The notes beneath the pieces were generated by a model. That model made no database searches. It was not told the origin of the DNA and saw only the letters and a program-made list of their open reading frames with translations. Source: Chthonomonadia bacterium (GTDB lineage Bacteria > Armatimonadota > HRBIN16). Taken from it: a stretch of DNA of 37,394 bases. Of this stretch, positions 15,548 through 25,310 are shown one piece after another; the stretch's first letter is position 1; each line of letters begins with the position of its first letter. A program made the position numbers and the translations under genes. The stretch lies in NCBI GenBank assembly GCA_013314755.1, contig JABUFA010000035.1, forward strand, positions 1-37,394, read 5' to 3'.

Positions 15548-17989
15548 ATGTCGCCGATTGCACCAGTTGTCCTGTCGCTAACATTGCCTGCAGTGCTCGG
15601 TCCCTCTGTTGCACCCTTACAGGAGGTCGTACTGACCGATGTCCGGGGAGCGCGGGTACAGGTATTTGACGCGTTGGGACGCAGATACGTAGACATGCCG
15701 GCACAGGGCGAGGTGCGTTTTCGCGCCGGGGGAGCTTGTGGCTGGCATGAGGTGCGGGTGTTGGACGCGAGCGGAGAGGTTCTTGCATCCACCCGCTTTC
15801 GCCTCAAGGCACAGACGTCCATTCAACATCCTTCTGGCGAGTTCACCAACCTGTTGCGGCTGTGCGTGCTATCGCTGGCAAATAGAGAGGTTGCCGTGCT
15901 TTGGCGTGACCGTATCTATCGGCTGTTCATCAGCTGGCTCCGTGATAACACGCATGTGCTGAAGGCAGTGCGCTACTTCGAAGCCCATGTGAAGGACGGT
16001 ATTGACCTCTTCCGGGAAAGCCAGCGCGACGACGGCATGATATGGGACTTTGTCACGTATCGCAACCACGCCGAGCACTTCTGGGAGTCGCTGTACACCC
16101 CCCTGCGCTTCTTCTGGCGCACGGGACAGGACGACATCTGCTTCGTGCGCATGCCCGTAGAGAACGACGTGGAGTATCTGTTCGTGGAGGCGCTCTACTA
16201 TGCGTGGCAGGCAACCGGCGATGACGAGTGGATGAAGAGCAACCTGAGCGCGGCGATGCGTGCGCTGGAATACAGCCTGAACGACCCCCTGCGCTACTCG
16301 CAGAAGTTCGGTTTGCTCAAGCGTGCCTACACCATTGACACGTGGGACTTTCTTGGCGTTTACGATACGATAGACGAGATTGGGCTGTGTATCTCGCCCG
16401 AGACCCGTTTCGGCGTGATGTTCGGCGACAACACGGGCTACGCAATGTCCTGCGAGCGGTTGGCAGAGATGCTGGAGCACGTCGGCAGGGGCGAAGAGGC
16501 GAAAAAGTATCGCCAGCGGGCGACGGACATCAGACAGAGGCTGATCCAGATTGCCTGGAGCGGCACACACTTCCGGCATCATGTGTCCGAACACCCCGAG
16601 TTTCAACGCGACTTCGGCGTGAACGAAGCGGAACAGGTCTCGCTGTCCAACGCCTACTCGCTGAATCGCAATATCTCGCAGGAGCAGTGCCAAGCAATTA
16701 TTCGCACCTACCAGCGTCTGCGAGATAGCTTGCCGGCAGGTTCGCCGGGCGAGTGGTACATGATTTATCCTCCCTTCCCGCGCGGCTGGGAGCGTCACGC
16801 GCCGCTCTGGGAATATATGAACGGTGGCGTCTCGCCGATTGTTGCGGGCGAGCTGGCGCATGGGGCGTTCGAGCACGGCTTTGAACAGTACGGCGTGGAC
16901 ATCCTTCGCCGGGTGCTGAGGCTGGCACAGCAAACCGACGGGCGCATCCGCTTCTGTTACCGCGGCGGCGGTTTCGAACAGCCAAAGCGCAGTTTCCAGT
17001 CTGTGGCGATTACCGAAGTGTCCGGCATGAGCCTGACGGTTCCTCCTGCGCCGGGCAAGCTGGCATGGATGAACCTGCCGGAGCAGGGTAACGACCTGCA
17101 CGAAATGCCACAGGGCGAACAAACTTTCGCGCATATACCGTTCGTGCTCGGCTCAGCATGTATCGGGTTGAACAGCCAGTGGGGGCAGAGGGAGGTGGTT
17201 CTGCCTGTCAACGCGACCTTTGCCAGCCTTTATCTGCTCCATGCGGGCAATAAACCCGGTACTGGTGGGCTGTGTGGGATGCTCACCTTCGTGTACGACG
17301 ATGGCTCCGAGCATACGGAATATATCCACGTGGGCACAAACGTATCGGGATGGGTTTTCCCTCAACAGCCATCCAGGGACTCGAGAATCGCATGGACGGG
17401 GCGCAGCAGTAAGTGGGCGCGTGTGGGCGTGGTGGTGACGGGATTCAACAATCCCCATCCCGAAAGGCGAGTTGCTTCAATTCGCCTGCAAGCAGTTCCC
17501 AATGGCTCATCATGGGCTGTGATTGGCGTGACCACCAGCGACGCTCCGGTCTGGTTTCCCCCCGATGCTATCTCGTTCGGTGGACCGGACGAGTGGGCGG
17601 CTGCGGCGGTGGCTTACGCGCTCATCGAGGGGCTGGCAGGCGTGAAGGACCGAAACACCGCCTTTCGTGAGGTGGAGATTGCACCTCGCTGGATAGCAGC
17701 CGATGAGCCGCAGGCGGAGGTGTGTGTGCATTATCCCGCTTCCGATGGCTATGTAGCCTATTCCTATCATTACCTGCCCGAGAAGCGGTTGATCCAGTTG
17801 ACGGTCACGGGCAGTGGCGAGAGGGCGCGTGTGCGCGTGCCACTTCCAGCAGGAACGAGAGCAACTGCGGTCAGAGTGGGTGAGAAGTCAGTACCTGTGG
17901 TTATGGAGCAGATAGAGGACACCCCCTATGCGGTCTTCCAGCTCGACTCCCTGCTTCCCGCGGTGGTGCAAATAGAGTACAGCGAGTGA
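15548..17989 (+). CDS. Six-hairpin glycosidase-like protein
   Basis: The 813-residue protein has an N-terminal beta domain (~25-95), a central alpha-helical region (~110-520) whose repeated helices and motifs such as DGMIWDFV, MPVENDVEYLFVEAL and TIDTWDFLGVYDTIDE fit an (alpha/alpha)6 barrel of the GH63/GH78/GH116 sort, and C-terminal beta domains (~540-813). Acidic residues suitable for catalysis are present, but I cannot name them or the substrate. The N-terminus is hydrophobic without a clear basic start, so export is uncertain. GGAGGA precedes ATG 15548. It is followed after 63 nt by a LacI-type regulator, suggesting sugar-responsive control. Confidence 0.65.
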   Translation: MSPIAPVVLSLTLPAVLGPSVAPLQEVVLTDVRGARVQVFDALGRRYVDMPAQGEVRFRAGGACGWHEVRVLDASGEVLASTRFRLKAQTSIQHPSGEFTNLLRLCVLSLANREVAVLWRDRIYRLFISWLRDNTHVLKAVRYFEAHVKDGIDLFRESQRDDGMIWDFVTYRNHAEHFWESLYTPLRFFWRTGQDDICFVRMPVENDVEYLFVEALYYAWQATGDDEWMKSNLSAAMRALEYSLNDPLRYSQKFGLLKRAYTIDTWDFLGVYDTIDEIGLCISPETRFGVMFGDNTGYAMSCERLAEMLEHVGRGEEAKKYRQRATDIRQRLIQIAWSGTHFRHHVSEHPEFQRDFGVNEAEQVSLSNAYSLNRNISQEQCQAIIRTYQRLRDSLPAGSPGEWYMIYPPFPRGWERHAPLWEYMNGGVSPIVAGELAHGAFEHGFEQYGVDILRRVLRLAQQTDGRIRFCYRGGGFEQPKRSFQSVAITEVSGMSLTVPPAPGKLAWMNLPEQGNDLHEMPQGEQTFAHIPFVLGSACIGLNSQWGQREVVLPVNATFASLYLLHAGNKPGTGGLCGMLTFVYDDGSEHTEYIHVGTNVSGWVFPQQPSRDSRIAWTGRSSKWARVGVVVTGFNNPHPERRVASIRLQAVPNGSSWAVIGVTTSDAPVWFPPDAISFGGPDEWAAAAVAYALIEGLAGVKDRNTAFREVEIAPRWIAADEPQAEVCVHYPASDGYVAYSYHYLPEKRLIQLTVTGSGERARVRVPLPAGTRATAVRVGEKSVPVVMEQIEDTPYAVFQLDSLLPAVVQIEYSE

Positions 17990-18052
17990 TGTGCAGGACC
18001 CCGTTGCGCAGTTGTTGTCGCTGTGCTACCATTATAAAAAAAGAGGTGTGAC

Positions 18053-19081
18053 ATGCGCAGGGGAGTGCCGACCATTCGAGAGGTTGCCGAGGCGGCGGGG
18101 GTCTCTATCTCCACCGTCTCCAATGTGCTGTACGGGAAACAGGGCTACTACTCGCCCGAGACCGCCGAGCGCGTCTGGCAGGCAGTGAAGAATCTGGGCT
18201 ATCGCCCCAACCACATCGCCCGCAGTCTGGCGCGTCGGCGCACCTTTACCGTTGGCGTGGTGGTGGAACAGCAGCTGGGCAATGTCTCTCATAACCTCTA
18301 CTTCGGCATCATGCTGGACGGCATCCTTCAGGGAGCGACGGATAGCGACTATCAGGTGAAGATTATCCGCGTGCGCCCGGACAATCCCGAACAAGCCATC
18401 GGGCACATCGAGGACGGTTCTGTGGATGGCGTGGTGCTGGCGGCTTTACTGGCGGATAGCCCCCTCATCGAACACATGGAGCAGAGCCACGTGCCCAGCG
18501 TGGTAGCTGGCAGTATCCCCCCGCATACCAAACTGCCCTGTGTGGACGTGGATGATACTGCCGGGATGTATCAAGCGGTGAAATGGTTGACCCAGCTGGG
18601 GCACTGGCGTATCGGGATTATTTTGGGAGACCTGCGCCACTGGAGCGCCCGCCGCCGGGAAAGCGCGTATCTGATGGCGCTGCGAGATGCAAGTATAGAG
18701 CCAAACCCCGCCTGGCGCTACGAGGGCAACTATATTCTGGAGGGTGGCGAAGCGGGCGCCCGCTATCTGCTCAACACCCATCCGCGCCCAACCGCCATCG
18801 TGTGTTGTAATGATACCATGGCAATGGGCGCCCTGCGTGCCATACATGAGAGGGGAATCAGGGTGCCAGAAGAGGTTTCGCTGGTCGGCTTTGACGATGC
18901 TCCGGCGTCAGCGTACACCTCTCCACCGCTCACCACCGTTCGCCAGCCGGTGTTTGATATCGGCTTGCGCGCAGCGGAAATGCTTGTTCAGCAGATTGAG
19001 CGCGGAAAGCGATGCGAGCACAATCTGTTATTCCCCGCCGAGCTGGTTGTGCGCAATACCGTTGCGCCTCCGCGGGACTAA
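18053..19081 (+). CDS. LacI/GalR family transcriptional regulator
   Basis: The 342-residue protein has the LacI helix-turn-helix near the N-terminus (TIREVAEAAGVSISTVSNVL, residues 7-26), the hinge region LGYRPNHIARSLARRRT, and a periplasmic-binding-like ligand domain with TAIVCCNDTMAMGAL and VSLVGFDDAPASAY. It would bind a sugar-type effector and repress or activate nearby genes, most plausibly the upstream glycosidase-like gene. AAGAGGTG lies 4 nt before ATG 18053. Its stop overlaps the stop of the leftward GNAT gene by 4 bp, and no terminator separates them. Operators were not identified. Confidence 0.93.
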   Translation: MRRGVPTIREVAEAAGVSISTVSNVLYGKQGYYSPETAERVWQAVKNLGYRPNHIARSLARRRTFTVGVVVEQQLGNVSHNLYFGIMLDGILQGATDSDYQVKIIRVRPDNPEQAIGHIEDGSVDGVVLAALLADSPLIEHMEQSHVPSVVAGSIPPHTKLPCVDVDDTAGMYQAVKWLTQLGHWRIGIILGDLRHWSARRRESAYLMALRDASIEPNPAWRYEGNYILEGGEAGARYLLNTHPRPTAIVCCNDTMAMGALRAIHERGIRVPEEVSLVGFDDAPASAYTSPPLTTVRQPVFDIGLRAAEMLVQQIERGKRCEHNLLFPAELVVRNTVAPPRD

Positions 19082-22000
19082 GGCAGGTTCGGAAGGCTCT
19101 GTAACGCCTCGCGGTAGGTATCCAGTCGCTCACCGTCGCGCGTGAGCAGTATCCAGAAGAGCATCTGCCGACTCTCGTTCGGAGCGAACAGGATATCTGC
19201 GTCGGCGAAGAGATGCGCTCCGTGCTTGCCGGCGTCCCACACGTCTACCCCGCCTTCGGGGTTGGGGTTGACCATCAGCAAGGTCGTCCCTGTCTCTGCA
19301 TGCTGAACCGCTGCCCAGCGGGTGGCATGGATTTCTGCCGCGTACTCCGTACGGTGCCGCAGGGCAATCTGTCCACCTCGTTCGTAAATCGCCACCGACC
19401 GATTTGCCTCTCCCGACGGTTGGCACCACACCGCGACCTCTATGCGGGAGCGCATCCGCGCCGGCGTCTGGTTCGTCAACCGCAGGCGCGTGGCAAGCAG
19501 GTTGCTGCCCGGCAGGGTAAGATATTCGCATTCCATGCGCAACCATCGCCAGTCGCGATGCGCAGGCTGTGTCGCTATGCGAACCCCTTTCCAGACATAG
19601 CCGCGCTCTCCAGTCACCTCCACCGCTTCGCCCTCGAACGAGGCATCCGCAAGTGCTCTTTCCCATGTCGCTCCGCACTCTATATGGATGCCCCCAAACC
19701 ACGGATTGAACCACAGGAACGGACGCGCCTCGGGGTACGCGCTTAACAGATGGTTCACTCCATCCCTCTCCAGGGCAACAACCGAACCACCGAAACGAGG
19801 AGCCACGCGAAAACGCATCCATCCGTTGTCAACCGAATACCCATCCTCTTCTTCGTGCACAGTAAGGGAGCATCCGGGGTCGCCCACCTTAAGAACCGGC
19901 AGGCAGAACTCTCGTGAAGTGGCTTCCGTCTCTACCAGAGCCCGAACCGCAAAGGCGTCCGGTCCTGCAAGCATGGTCACCATCTGAATCTGCTCATGGA
20001 AGGGGCGGTGCAGATGAATATCTTCTATAGGAAACTGCGCCCTGCGAAACACAGCCAGCGGCGACTGTAGCGAAAGCATGCCCTTCAGAGGCTTCAGCCT
20101 CCTGTGTCGAACGGTCAGCGTAACCTCTGTCTCGTCACCGAGCAACAGCAACGGCGCCGGCTCGAACAGCACTTCGGTAACGGGCATCGCCACGGGGTCC
20201 CGCTTCGTGCTGTCCGCCGGTTGGGTCAGCATCCGCCACCAGCGGCGTACCTCCTTCCAGTCGGTCGCGCCCAGCACCAGATACATCGGCGGCAGGATGA
20301 AACTGTCTTGAGGCGGCACCAGCGGAAGCACAAAATCCTGGCGCATTTCTGCGAAGTATGTTTCGCGCTCAGCCTCCTGTTCCCACACCACGCCCACCGC
20401 CTGTGCTTCCTCTTCCCATGCCACCCAGCTCTCCGCATATTCGGACGCACCAAGAGGCAGGTCGCCATCTCCAAGCGGAAACTCGCCCCAGCCCTCCACC
20501 GGCTCATGCAGGACGCCCTCTTTGGTCGGAATCGCAATCCACCGACTGCGCTGAGCACCGGTGGACACCCGCAGTTTACCGGCGAACGGCGACTCGGAGC
20601 TGTTCACCACCCGCCATTGCACTTCCACTGTCGGCGATGCCGTCAGGGTAATCCATTTCTCCAGCACCAGCCGGGGCTCGTCGGCGGAGGGCATCTCTAT
20701 GACCAGAGTCTTCCCCTCCGGCGACTCGAGAAGGCGTGCGGAGTAAAACCGTGGCAGTTGCTGCCAGCCTTCAAAGGGAGGACCGAGCGAGCCCGCTTCC
20801 TGCCAGGCGACGTCCCTGTTCAGCAGGCGATGGTGGACACGCATCCCGCCCCCATCCAGCGAAACGATGACCGTCAGCATTTCGTTCTCCAGCACCGCTT
20901 CGTGCGATTCGGGCAGGATACTGCCTGCCACTCTGCCTGCCGGGATTGCCCGAACGGCTATCTGTTTGGGACGACAGCGTAAAGGTGCTTCAAAACCGAA
21001 CTCCTGCGCCTTCAAAGTATCCTTCGCTTCCTCAACCAGCACCTGCAATCGTGGGTAGAACGTGCCGGCTTGCGTTGGGGTTATCTGCAAGCGTATCGCA
21101 CTCCAGCTTTCCGCCACGACCTCAAACGGAACCTGGCGGTTCTCCACGTGCAGTTCGGGGCACTGCTCCACCAGTACCCGCCCCTTCACAGCGAACGGAA
21201 GGTGACTGCGCAGATTAACGGTTACCTCTTCCTGCCTGCCGACGCGCAACCCACAGCCGTTGAAGACAATGTCCACCGCAGGCAGGATGCGAACGCCGCT
21301 GCCCAGCTCCATCACCATGTCGCCCAACAGTAGTGAAGAGCGGATTCGAGGGGCAGGCAGTTTTTCGTGAGAAGGGCGTGCCTGTGGGTCAAGCCGAAAC
21401 TCACGCTCAAGGGTCACGCTATCCTGCACGACCACGCTCTCCTGCACATCCAGTGGAATACCATCATCTCCTCTGGCGAAGATGCCCACCGTAAGCGGCT
21501 CAGGACGCCTGTTCGCAATCTCCCACCGGACGGTGTTCTTCAATCCTCCTGCGAGCTGTCCGCGCTCCACAATGCAGGATACCGCCAGGTCTCTGGTGTC
21601 CACTGCTGTCACTGTTTCCGCCTCGCGGTCAATCACCACACGCAGGGCTTCTCCCTCTGCCTCCCATTCATAGATGTATGCCGGGATGCCCTTCCATTGC
21701 TGATTATCCGGCTCCACCGACAGGTCGCGCCGGAAGGTTTTGTACCAGTCGTGTCGGCGGAAGAACTCGCAAGCCACTGGCAGATTCAGGATGGTGGGCA
21801 TGAAGTTTTGCATGAATACATGGGTGTCTGGCTTCCAGAAGAAGCCGGTCTTTTTATAGAGGGGAACCGCCTGCAAGTTGCCGGGCCAGGTGTGCAGAGT
21901 GAGCTGTTTGAAGCCGAGTTCCGTTGCGCGTCTCAGCGCGGTGAGGATGAGGTCGCGCCCCAGCCCTTTGCCCTGATGCGCCGGAGAGACGTTCAGCAGG

Positions 22001-22251
22001 TCAATGTATGCTACCTCCCGCTGTCCCTTCTGCGCGTAGAGGTCGCAATAACCGACGATTTGCTCGCCCCACTCCACCACGAATATCGCCAGGCGCGAGG
22101 CACTGCCCAGCCATTGCTGGATACGCTCTGCAGTAAAGGGAACGCCCTGTGTGAATCCCCCGGGCCATTCCTGGTTCGACTCGTTCCACATCTGCGCCAG
22201 TTTACGGGCGTCTTCGGGATCGTCGCGCCGGTATTCGCGGATGGTATACAT
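19078..22251 (-). CDS. GNAT acetyltransferase fused to a long beta-rich region
   Basis: The 1057-residue protein joins a GNAT N-acetyltransferase domain (about 1-150) to ~900 residues of mostly beta structure. The GNAT part has the acetyl-CoA loop AHQGKGLG (residues 91-98) and the core FLYKKTGFF-like segment PLYKKTGFFW. The long remainder shows repeated Ig-like or beta-sandwich segments, and the last ~270 residues, beginning VDNGWMRFRVAPRFGGSVVALERDG, look like a galactose-mutarotase-type supersandwich as in sugar-active enzymes. No signal peptide is present. GGAGG precedes ATG 22251. A terminator separates it from the methyltransferase. A cytoplasmic acetyl transfer linked to glycan recognition is an inference only. 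Confidence 0.75.
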   Translation of the reverse strand: MYTIREYRRDDPEDARKLAQMWNESNQEWPGGFTQGVPFTAERIQQWLGSASRLAIFVVEWGEQIVGYCDLYAQKGQREVAYIDLLNVSPAHQGKGLGRDLILTALRRATELGFKQLTLHTWPGNLQAVPLYKKTGFFWKPDTHVFMQNFMPTILNLPVACEFFRRHDWYKTFRRDLSVEPDNQQWKGIPAYIYEWEAEGEALRVVIDREAETVTAVDTRDLAVSCIVERGQLAGGLKNTVRWEIANRRPEPLTVGIFARGDDGIPLDVQESVVVQDSVTLEREFRLDPQARPSHEKLPAPRIRSSLLLGDMVMELGSGVRILPAVDIVFNGCGLRVGRQEEVTVNLRSHLPFAVKGRVLVEQCPELHVENRQVPFEVVAESWSAIRLQITPTQAGTFYPRLQVLVEEAKDTLKAQEFGFEAPLRCRPKQIAVRAIPAGRVAGSILPESHEAVLENEMLTVIVSLDGGGMRVHHRLLNRDVAWQEAGSLGPPFEGWQQLPRFYSARLLESPEGKTLVIEMPSADEPRLVLEKWITLTASPTVEVQWRVVNSSESPFAGKLRVSTGAQRSRWIAIPTKEGVLHEPVEGWGEFPLGDGDLPLGASEYAESWVAWEEEAQAVGVVWEQEAERETYFAEMRQDFVLPLVPPQDSFILPPMYLVLGATDWKEVRRWWRMLTQPADSTKRDPVAMPVTEVLFEPAPLLLLGDETEVTLTVRHRRLKPLKGMLSLQSPLAVFRRAQFPIEDIHLHRPFHEQIQMVTMLAGPDAFAVRALVETEATSREFCLPVLKVGDPGCSLTVHEEEDGYSVDNGWMRFRVAPRFGGSVVALERDGVNHLLSAYPEARPFLWFNPWFGGIHIECGATWERALADASFEGEAVEVTGERGYVWKGVRIATQPAHRDWRWLRMECEYLTLPGSNLLATRLRLTNQTPARMRSRIEVAVWCQPSGEANRSVAIYERGGQIALRHRTEYAAEIHATRWAAVQHAETGTTLLMVNPNPEGGVDVWDAGKHGAHLFADADILFAPNESRQMLFWILLTRDGERLDTYREALQSLPNLP

Positions 22252-22272
22252 GCTGTGTGCCTCCGGTGGCGT

Positions 22273-22301
22273 AAAAAAGCACTCCGTCCCGCCCGGAGCG
22301 C
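22273..22301 (-). terminator. Intrinsic terminator of the ABC ATPase-methyltransferase operon
   Basis: On the minus strand an 8-bp stem (GCGCTCCG / CGGAGTGC, one G-U pair) with a 7-nt loop is followed by six T. It lies between the methyltransferase stop (22337) and the GNAT start (22251). The G-U pair forms only in the minus-strand RNA, supporting this direction. Confidence 0.85.
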
Positions 22302-22336
22302 GATTAGAGTGTAACGCACGCCCGCGAGTTTGTCAA

Positions 22337-22987
22337 TCAAACGCGAGGCGGTCGCAGGTCGAAGACAATCACGTCCTGGGTGCTCTCCAGCAAACGTGCG
22401 GTGCATTCGGTGAAATCCACCTGCCAGCCCGCCTGCTCCATCTGCACGATAAACTCCCACGCCGGGTCGCGCCACGGGTCGGCAATGAACACGCGACTGT
22501 GCAGGTCGGTCGTTTTCATCAGCACCTTCTGCAGGGAGGCGTGAAGGTGGCGCTCGTACAAAACGTCGGCGGCAATCACCACGTCAAACGGCTCCACCTC
22601 GGGAAAGCGGCGCCAGTCGGCAAGAAGGGTCTGGACGTTGTGGATTCCGTTCTGAGAGGCATTCCAGAGGGCGAACTCCAGCGCATCAGGCTGATAGTCG
22701 CTCAGCGTCACCTGTGCCCCCAACCACTGCGCCACGATCCCACACAGCCCCAGGCCCGTGCCCAGCTCCAGCACCCTTTTGCCTCGCACCAGCTCGGGGC
22801 TGGCGCACAGAAACTGGCATAACCCCACAGAAGCGTGCCACGGAACCGCCCAGAAAGGAATCTCATCGGCGGAGGTGCTTTCGGTGATGAGGTCGTCCAC
22901 ACTGCGCACGGCGGTCAGGCGAAAGGTGCGGCGGCAGATGGGTATGGAGATGGTGTGCGTGGGATAGCGCAGGATGACGGAGGTCAC
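22337..22987 (-). CDS. Class I SAM-dependent methyltransferase, METTL21/Methyltransf_16-like
   Basis: The 216-residue protein has the SAM-binding motif VLELGTGLGLCG (72-83), LSDYQPDALE and DVVIAADVLYE, the latter characteristic of protein-lysine methyltransferases of the METTL20/21 type. The target is unknown. It starts at GTG 22987, overlapping the stop of the ABC ATPase gene by 4 bp (GTGA), so the two are co-translated; no strong ribosome binding site is visible, in line with coupling. Transcription ends at the terminator at 22273-22301. Confidence 0.82.
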   Translation of the reverse strand: MTSVILRYPTHTISIPICRRTFRLTAVRSVDDLITESTSADEIPFWAVPWHASVGLCQFLCASPELVRGKRVLELGTGLGLCGIVAQWLGAQVTLSDYQPDALEFALWNASQNGIHNVQTLLADWRRFPEVEPFDVVIAADVLYERHLHASLQKVLMKTTDLHSRVFIADPWRDPAWEFIVQMEQAGWQVDFTECTARLLESTQDVIVFDLRPPRV

Positions 22988-23997
22988 CGAACCGTTGCCT
23001 CCGATGCCTGCGTACCCGGTCTGGCGCGTCCCGCGAAGATGTCGCGGATGACCTCTTCTGCCTCCACCTCGTCGATAACAATATCCACCACCGGCAGTTC
23101 CGATAGTACCTGTGAGGCAATCTGCGTGGTGCGCGAACGGGGAACCTCAATCACCGCCCGCAGATCGTCCATTTCACACACGGTGCCGAATCGCTCCAGC
23201 TGCTCGCGCGTCACGAAGCGGTCAAAGGTGAGCTTGAGCAGTTTGTTGTCCGAATATTGCTCCACCAGCATCTGCAAGGTGTTGTCAAAAATGATGCGCC
23301 CGTGGTCAATAATAATCACCCGCTGGCACAGCTCCTGAATGTCCTGCATATAGTGGGAGGTGAGCAGGATGGTGGTCTTTGCCTGGCGGTTATACTCCTT
23401 CAGGAACTCGCGGATGCGCTTCTGCGACACCACATCCAGCCCGATAGTCGGCTCGTCTAAGAAAACCACTTTCGGGGCGTGCAGGAGCGCAGCCAGCAGC
23501 TCGCATTTCATCCGCTCGCCCAGGCTCATGCGCCTCACCTGCGTGTGCAGTAGTTTCTTGATGTCCAGCATCTCCGCCAGCTCATTCACGCGCCGCTCGA
23601 AGGTGCGGTCGTCTACCTCGTACAGCTCTTTCAGCAGGACAAAGCTTTCGTAGGCGGGCAGGTCCCACCAGAGCTGCATCTTCTGCCCCATCACAATGGA
23701 CATCTGTCGCTGGAAGGCGGGTTTGCGCTCCCAGGGAACGTAGCCCATGACGGTGGCTCTGCCGGAGGTGGGATAGAGAATGCCCGACAGCATTTTGAGC
23801 GTGGTGGTCTTGCCGGCGCCGTTCGGACCAAGGAAGCCCACCAGCTCGCCCTCCTCAATGGTGAAGGAGACCTCTTGAACGGCATGCACCTCCACCTTCT
23901 GTCGCGTGAGGAGGCTTTTGAGCGCACCAAGTGCGCCCTCCTCGCGCCGGTGGGTGACATACGTTTTGGAGAGACGCTCCACCTCAATAATCGCCAT
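22984..23997 (-). CDS. ABC transporter ATP-binding protein, ABC-2 export type
   Basis: The 337-residue protein is the ATPase of an ABC exporter. It has Walker [10 protein letters not shown] (57-65), the signature region [21 protein letters not shown], Walker [13 protein letters not shown] and the switch His in [10 protein letters not shown]. The wording of the signature matches the COG4586 group, whose partners are ABC-2 (DUF990-like) permeases. No permease is next to it; instead a methyltransferase gene follows with a 4-bp overlap. ATG 23997 is preceded by GGAGGT with a 5-nt spacer; the frame is open to 24174 but the extension has no coding character. The transported substrate is unknown. 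Confidence 0.9.
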   Translation of the reverse strand: MAIIEVERLSKTYVTHRREEGALGALKSLLTRQKVEVHAVQEVSFTIEEGELVGFLGPNGAGKTTTLKMLSGILYPTSGRATVMGYVPWERKPAFQRQMSIVMGQKMQLWWDLPAYESFVLLKELYEVDDRTFERRVNELAEMLDIKKLLHTQVRRMSLGERMKCELLAALLHAPKVVFLDEPTIGLDVVSQKRIREFLKEYNRQAKTTILLTSHYMQDIQELCQRVIIIDHGRIIFDNTLQMLVEQYSDNKLLKLTFDRFVTREQLERFGTVCEMDDLRAVIEVPRSRTTQIASQVLSELPVVDIVIDEVEAEEVIRDIFAGRARPGTQASEATVR

Positions 23998-24073
23998 CCG
24001 ACACCTCCAGTGCACCTCTATATGATACACCACAAGCCACAACGAACTGCAACATATATTGAAGCTATATTGC

Positions 24074-24102
24074 TTGACATTTTCGGAAGTAGAAAGTATA
24101 GT
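24074..24102 (+). promoter_or_regulatory. Sigma70 promoter for pilin 3
   Basis: TTGACA (24074-24079), a 17-nt spacer and TATAGT (24097-24102) form a strong promoter. It gives a ~130-nt leader before the pilin ATG at 24238. The leader is AT-rich and holds an alternative in-frame ATG upstream, which I do not use. Confidence 0.75.
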
Positions 24103-24237
24103 TATATAAAATATCCGATTACACAAAAGGGGGTGATGTTTCATACAAAACGGGTAAAGAAACTTCTCAACCATGTGTTATCTGTGGTCTTTCCAGATGT
24201 TCGCAAACAAAATCACTACCATGAAGGAGGGTGCACC

Positions 24238-25242
24238 ATGAAACGACATGGCTTTACGCTCATCGAGCTGCTGGTGGTTATCGCGATAATTGCGATACTG
24301 GCAGCAATTCTGTTCCCTGTGTTCGCACAGGCGCGGGAAAAGGCTCGCCAGGCGACCTGCGTGAGCAACATGAAGCAGATTGCCAACGCCTGGTTGATGT
24401 ACTCTCAGGATTATGACGAGACCGGCTCCCCGATGTGGGTCAAGAGCAATCTGCGCACCGGCTGTGGCGGTGCGGGCGACCTGATTAACCCGAACTTCCG
24501 CGCCCCCTACAGCGGCACGAATTGGGGACAGTACTGGCCCGACCTGATTTATCCCTACGTGAAGGCAGGGCGTGCCGCAAACTACGATGCCGCTGGCAAC
24601 CCCATCTCGAAGGGCAACAGGGCGGTGTTTACCTGCCCCACCGGCGATACCCGATTGACCATCCCGGGTGGCACCAGCGGATGGGGATCGCTCACTTACG
24701 GCATCAACCAGAGCTACGTCAACTACGACCCGATTAACCCCGAAAGCGCGTGGAACGCTGCTGGCGGCGGTCCCGACTTCCTGTGTGGACAGGACCCAGG
24801 CTGCCAGAGCTGGGGCTGGGGTTGCTCGAAGGGAGCGACCATTGCCAAACTCACCCATCCGGCAGATACCATCATGTTCATGGAGGGTCTGGTTGGCGCA
24901 GGACCGGGCTGGTTCGGCGGCTGCTGTAGCCTGGACAACTATCCGGGCACTCGCGAGACGGTCATGGCGGGAATGGCAGCGGCTTATCCGGCGGAAGGAG
25001 GCTTCCCCGCAGGCTATCATCCCAACCGCCCCATCAAACGGCAGAGGCTGGATGGAGTGGGCAGCTTCTGGGACTATGCCAGCGGGCAGCTCAACGACGA
25101 TGGCACGGTCATGCCGGTGCCGCTCTCTAACGACCGCGTGCTTTACGTGCACAACGGCGTCGCCAACTTCATCTTCGCGGATGGGCACGTGAAGGCACAG
25201 CGCGTCACCTACATGCGACAGCACACCGCTTCTTCCGATTAG
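24238..25242 (+). CDS. Type IV pilin-like / DUF1559-type protein (pilin 3)
   Basis: The 334-residue protein starts [12 protein letters not shown], identical to pilin 2 over the prepilin signal, with Gly before the cleavage point and Glu5 after it. [21 protein letters not shown] follows the hydrophobic helix. The globular domain is rich in Gly, Trp and Cys (for example GGCCSLDN and [14 protein letters not shown]), suggesting disulfide-stabilised folding outside the cell. The end, [17 protein letters not shown], is the H-X9-DG motif. GGAGGGTGCACC precedes the ATG. It has its own promoter and terminator and is followed by a small membrane protein. Confidence 0.9.
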   Translation: MKRHGFTLIELLVVIAIIAILAAILFPVFAQAREKARQATCVSNMKQIANAWLMYSQDYDETGSPMWVKSNLRTGCGGAGDLINPNFRAPYSGTNWGQYWPDLIYPYVKAGRAANYDAAGNPISKGNRAVFTCPTGDTRLTIPGGTSGWGSLTYGINQSYVNYDPINPESAWNAAGGGPDFLCGQDPGCQSWGWGCSKGATIAKLTHPADTIMFMEGLVGAGPGWFGGCCSLDNYPGTRETVMAGMAAAYPAEGGFPAGYHPNRPIKRQRLDGVGSFWDYASGQLNDDGTVMPVPLSNDRVLYVHNGVANFIFADGHVKAQRVTYMRQHTASSD

Positions 25243-25257
25243 AACGCGGTTCAAGAG

Positions 25258-25281
25258 GGGTCAGCGCGTTCGCGCTGACCC
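25258..25281 (+). terminator. Intrinsic terminator after pilin 3
   Basis: A 10-bp perfect stem (GGGTCAGCGC / GCGCTGACCC) with a GTTC-type loop lies 15 nt after the stop and is followed by TTGCTTTC. Confidence 0.8.
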
Positions 25282-25310
25282 TTGCTTTCAGAGGGGAGGT
25301 GCATCACAGA

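Noticed and set aside
15869-17134. Antisense open frame of 421 codons inside the six-hairpin glycosidase-like gene
   Set aside because: No recognisable domain, no ribosome binding site, and the sense protein is continuous and structured.
18012-18038. TTGTTG-15-TATAAA promoter for the LacI gene
   Set aside because: Spacing is short and the predicted start would fall in the ribosome binding site; co-transcription with the upstream gene is more likely.
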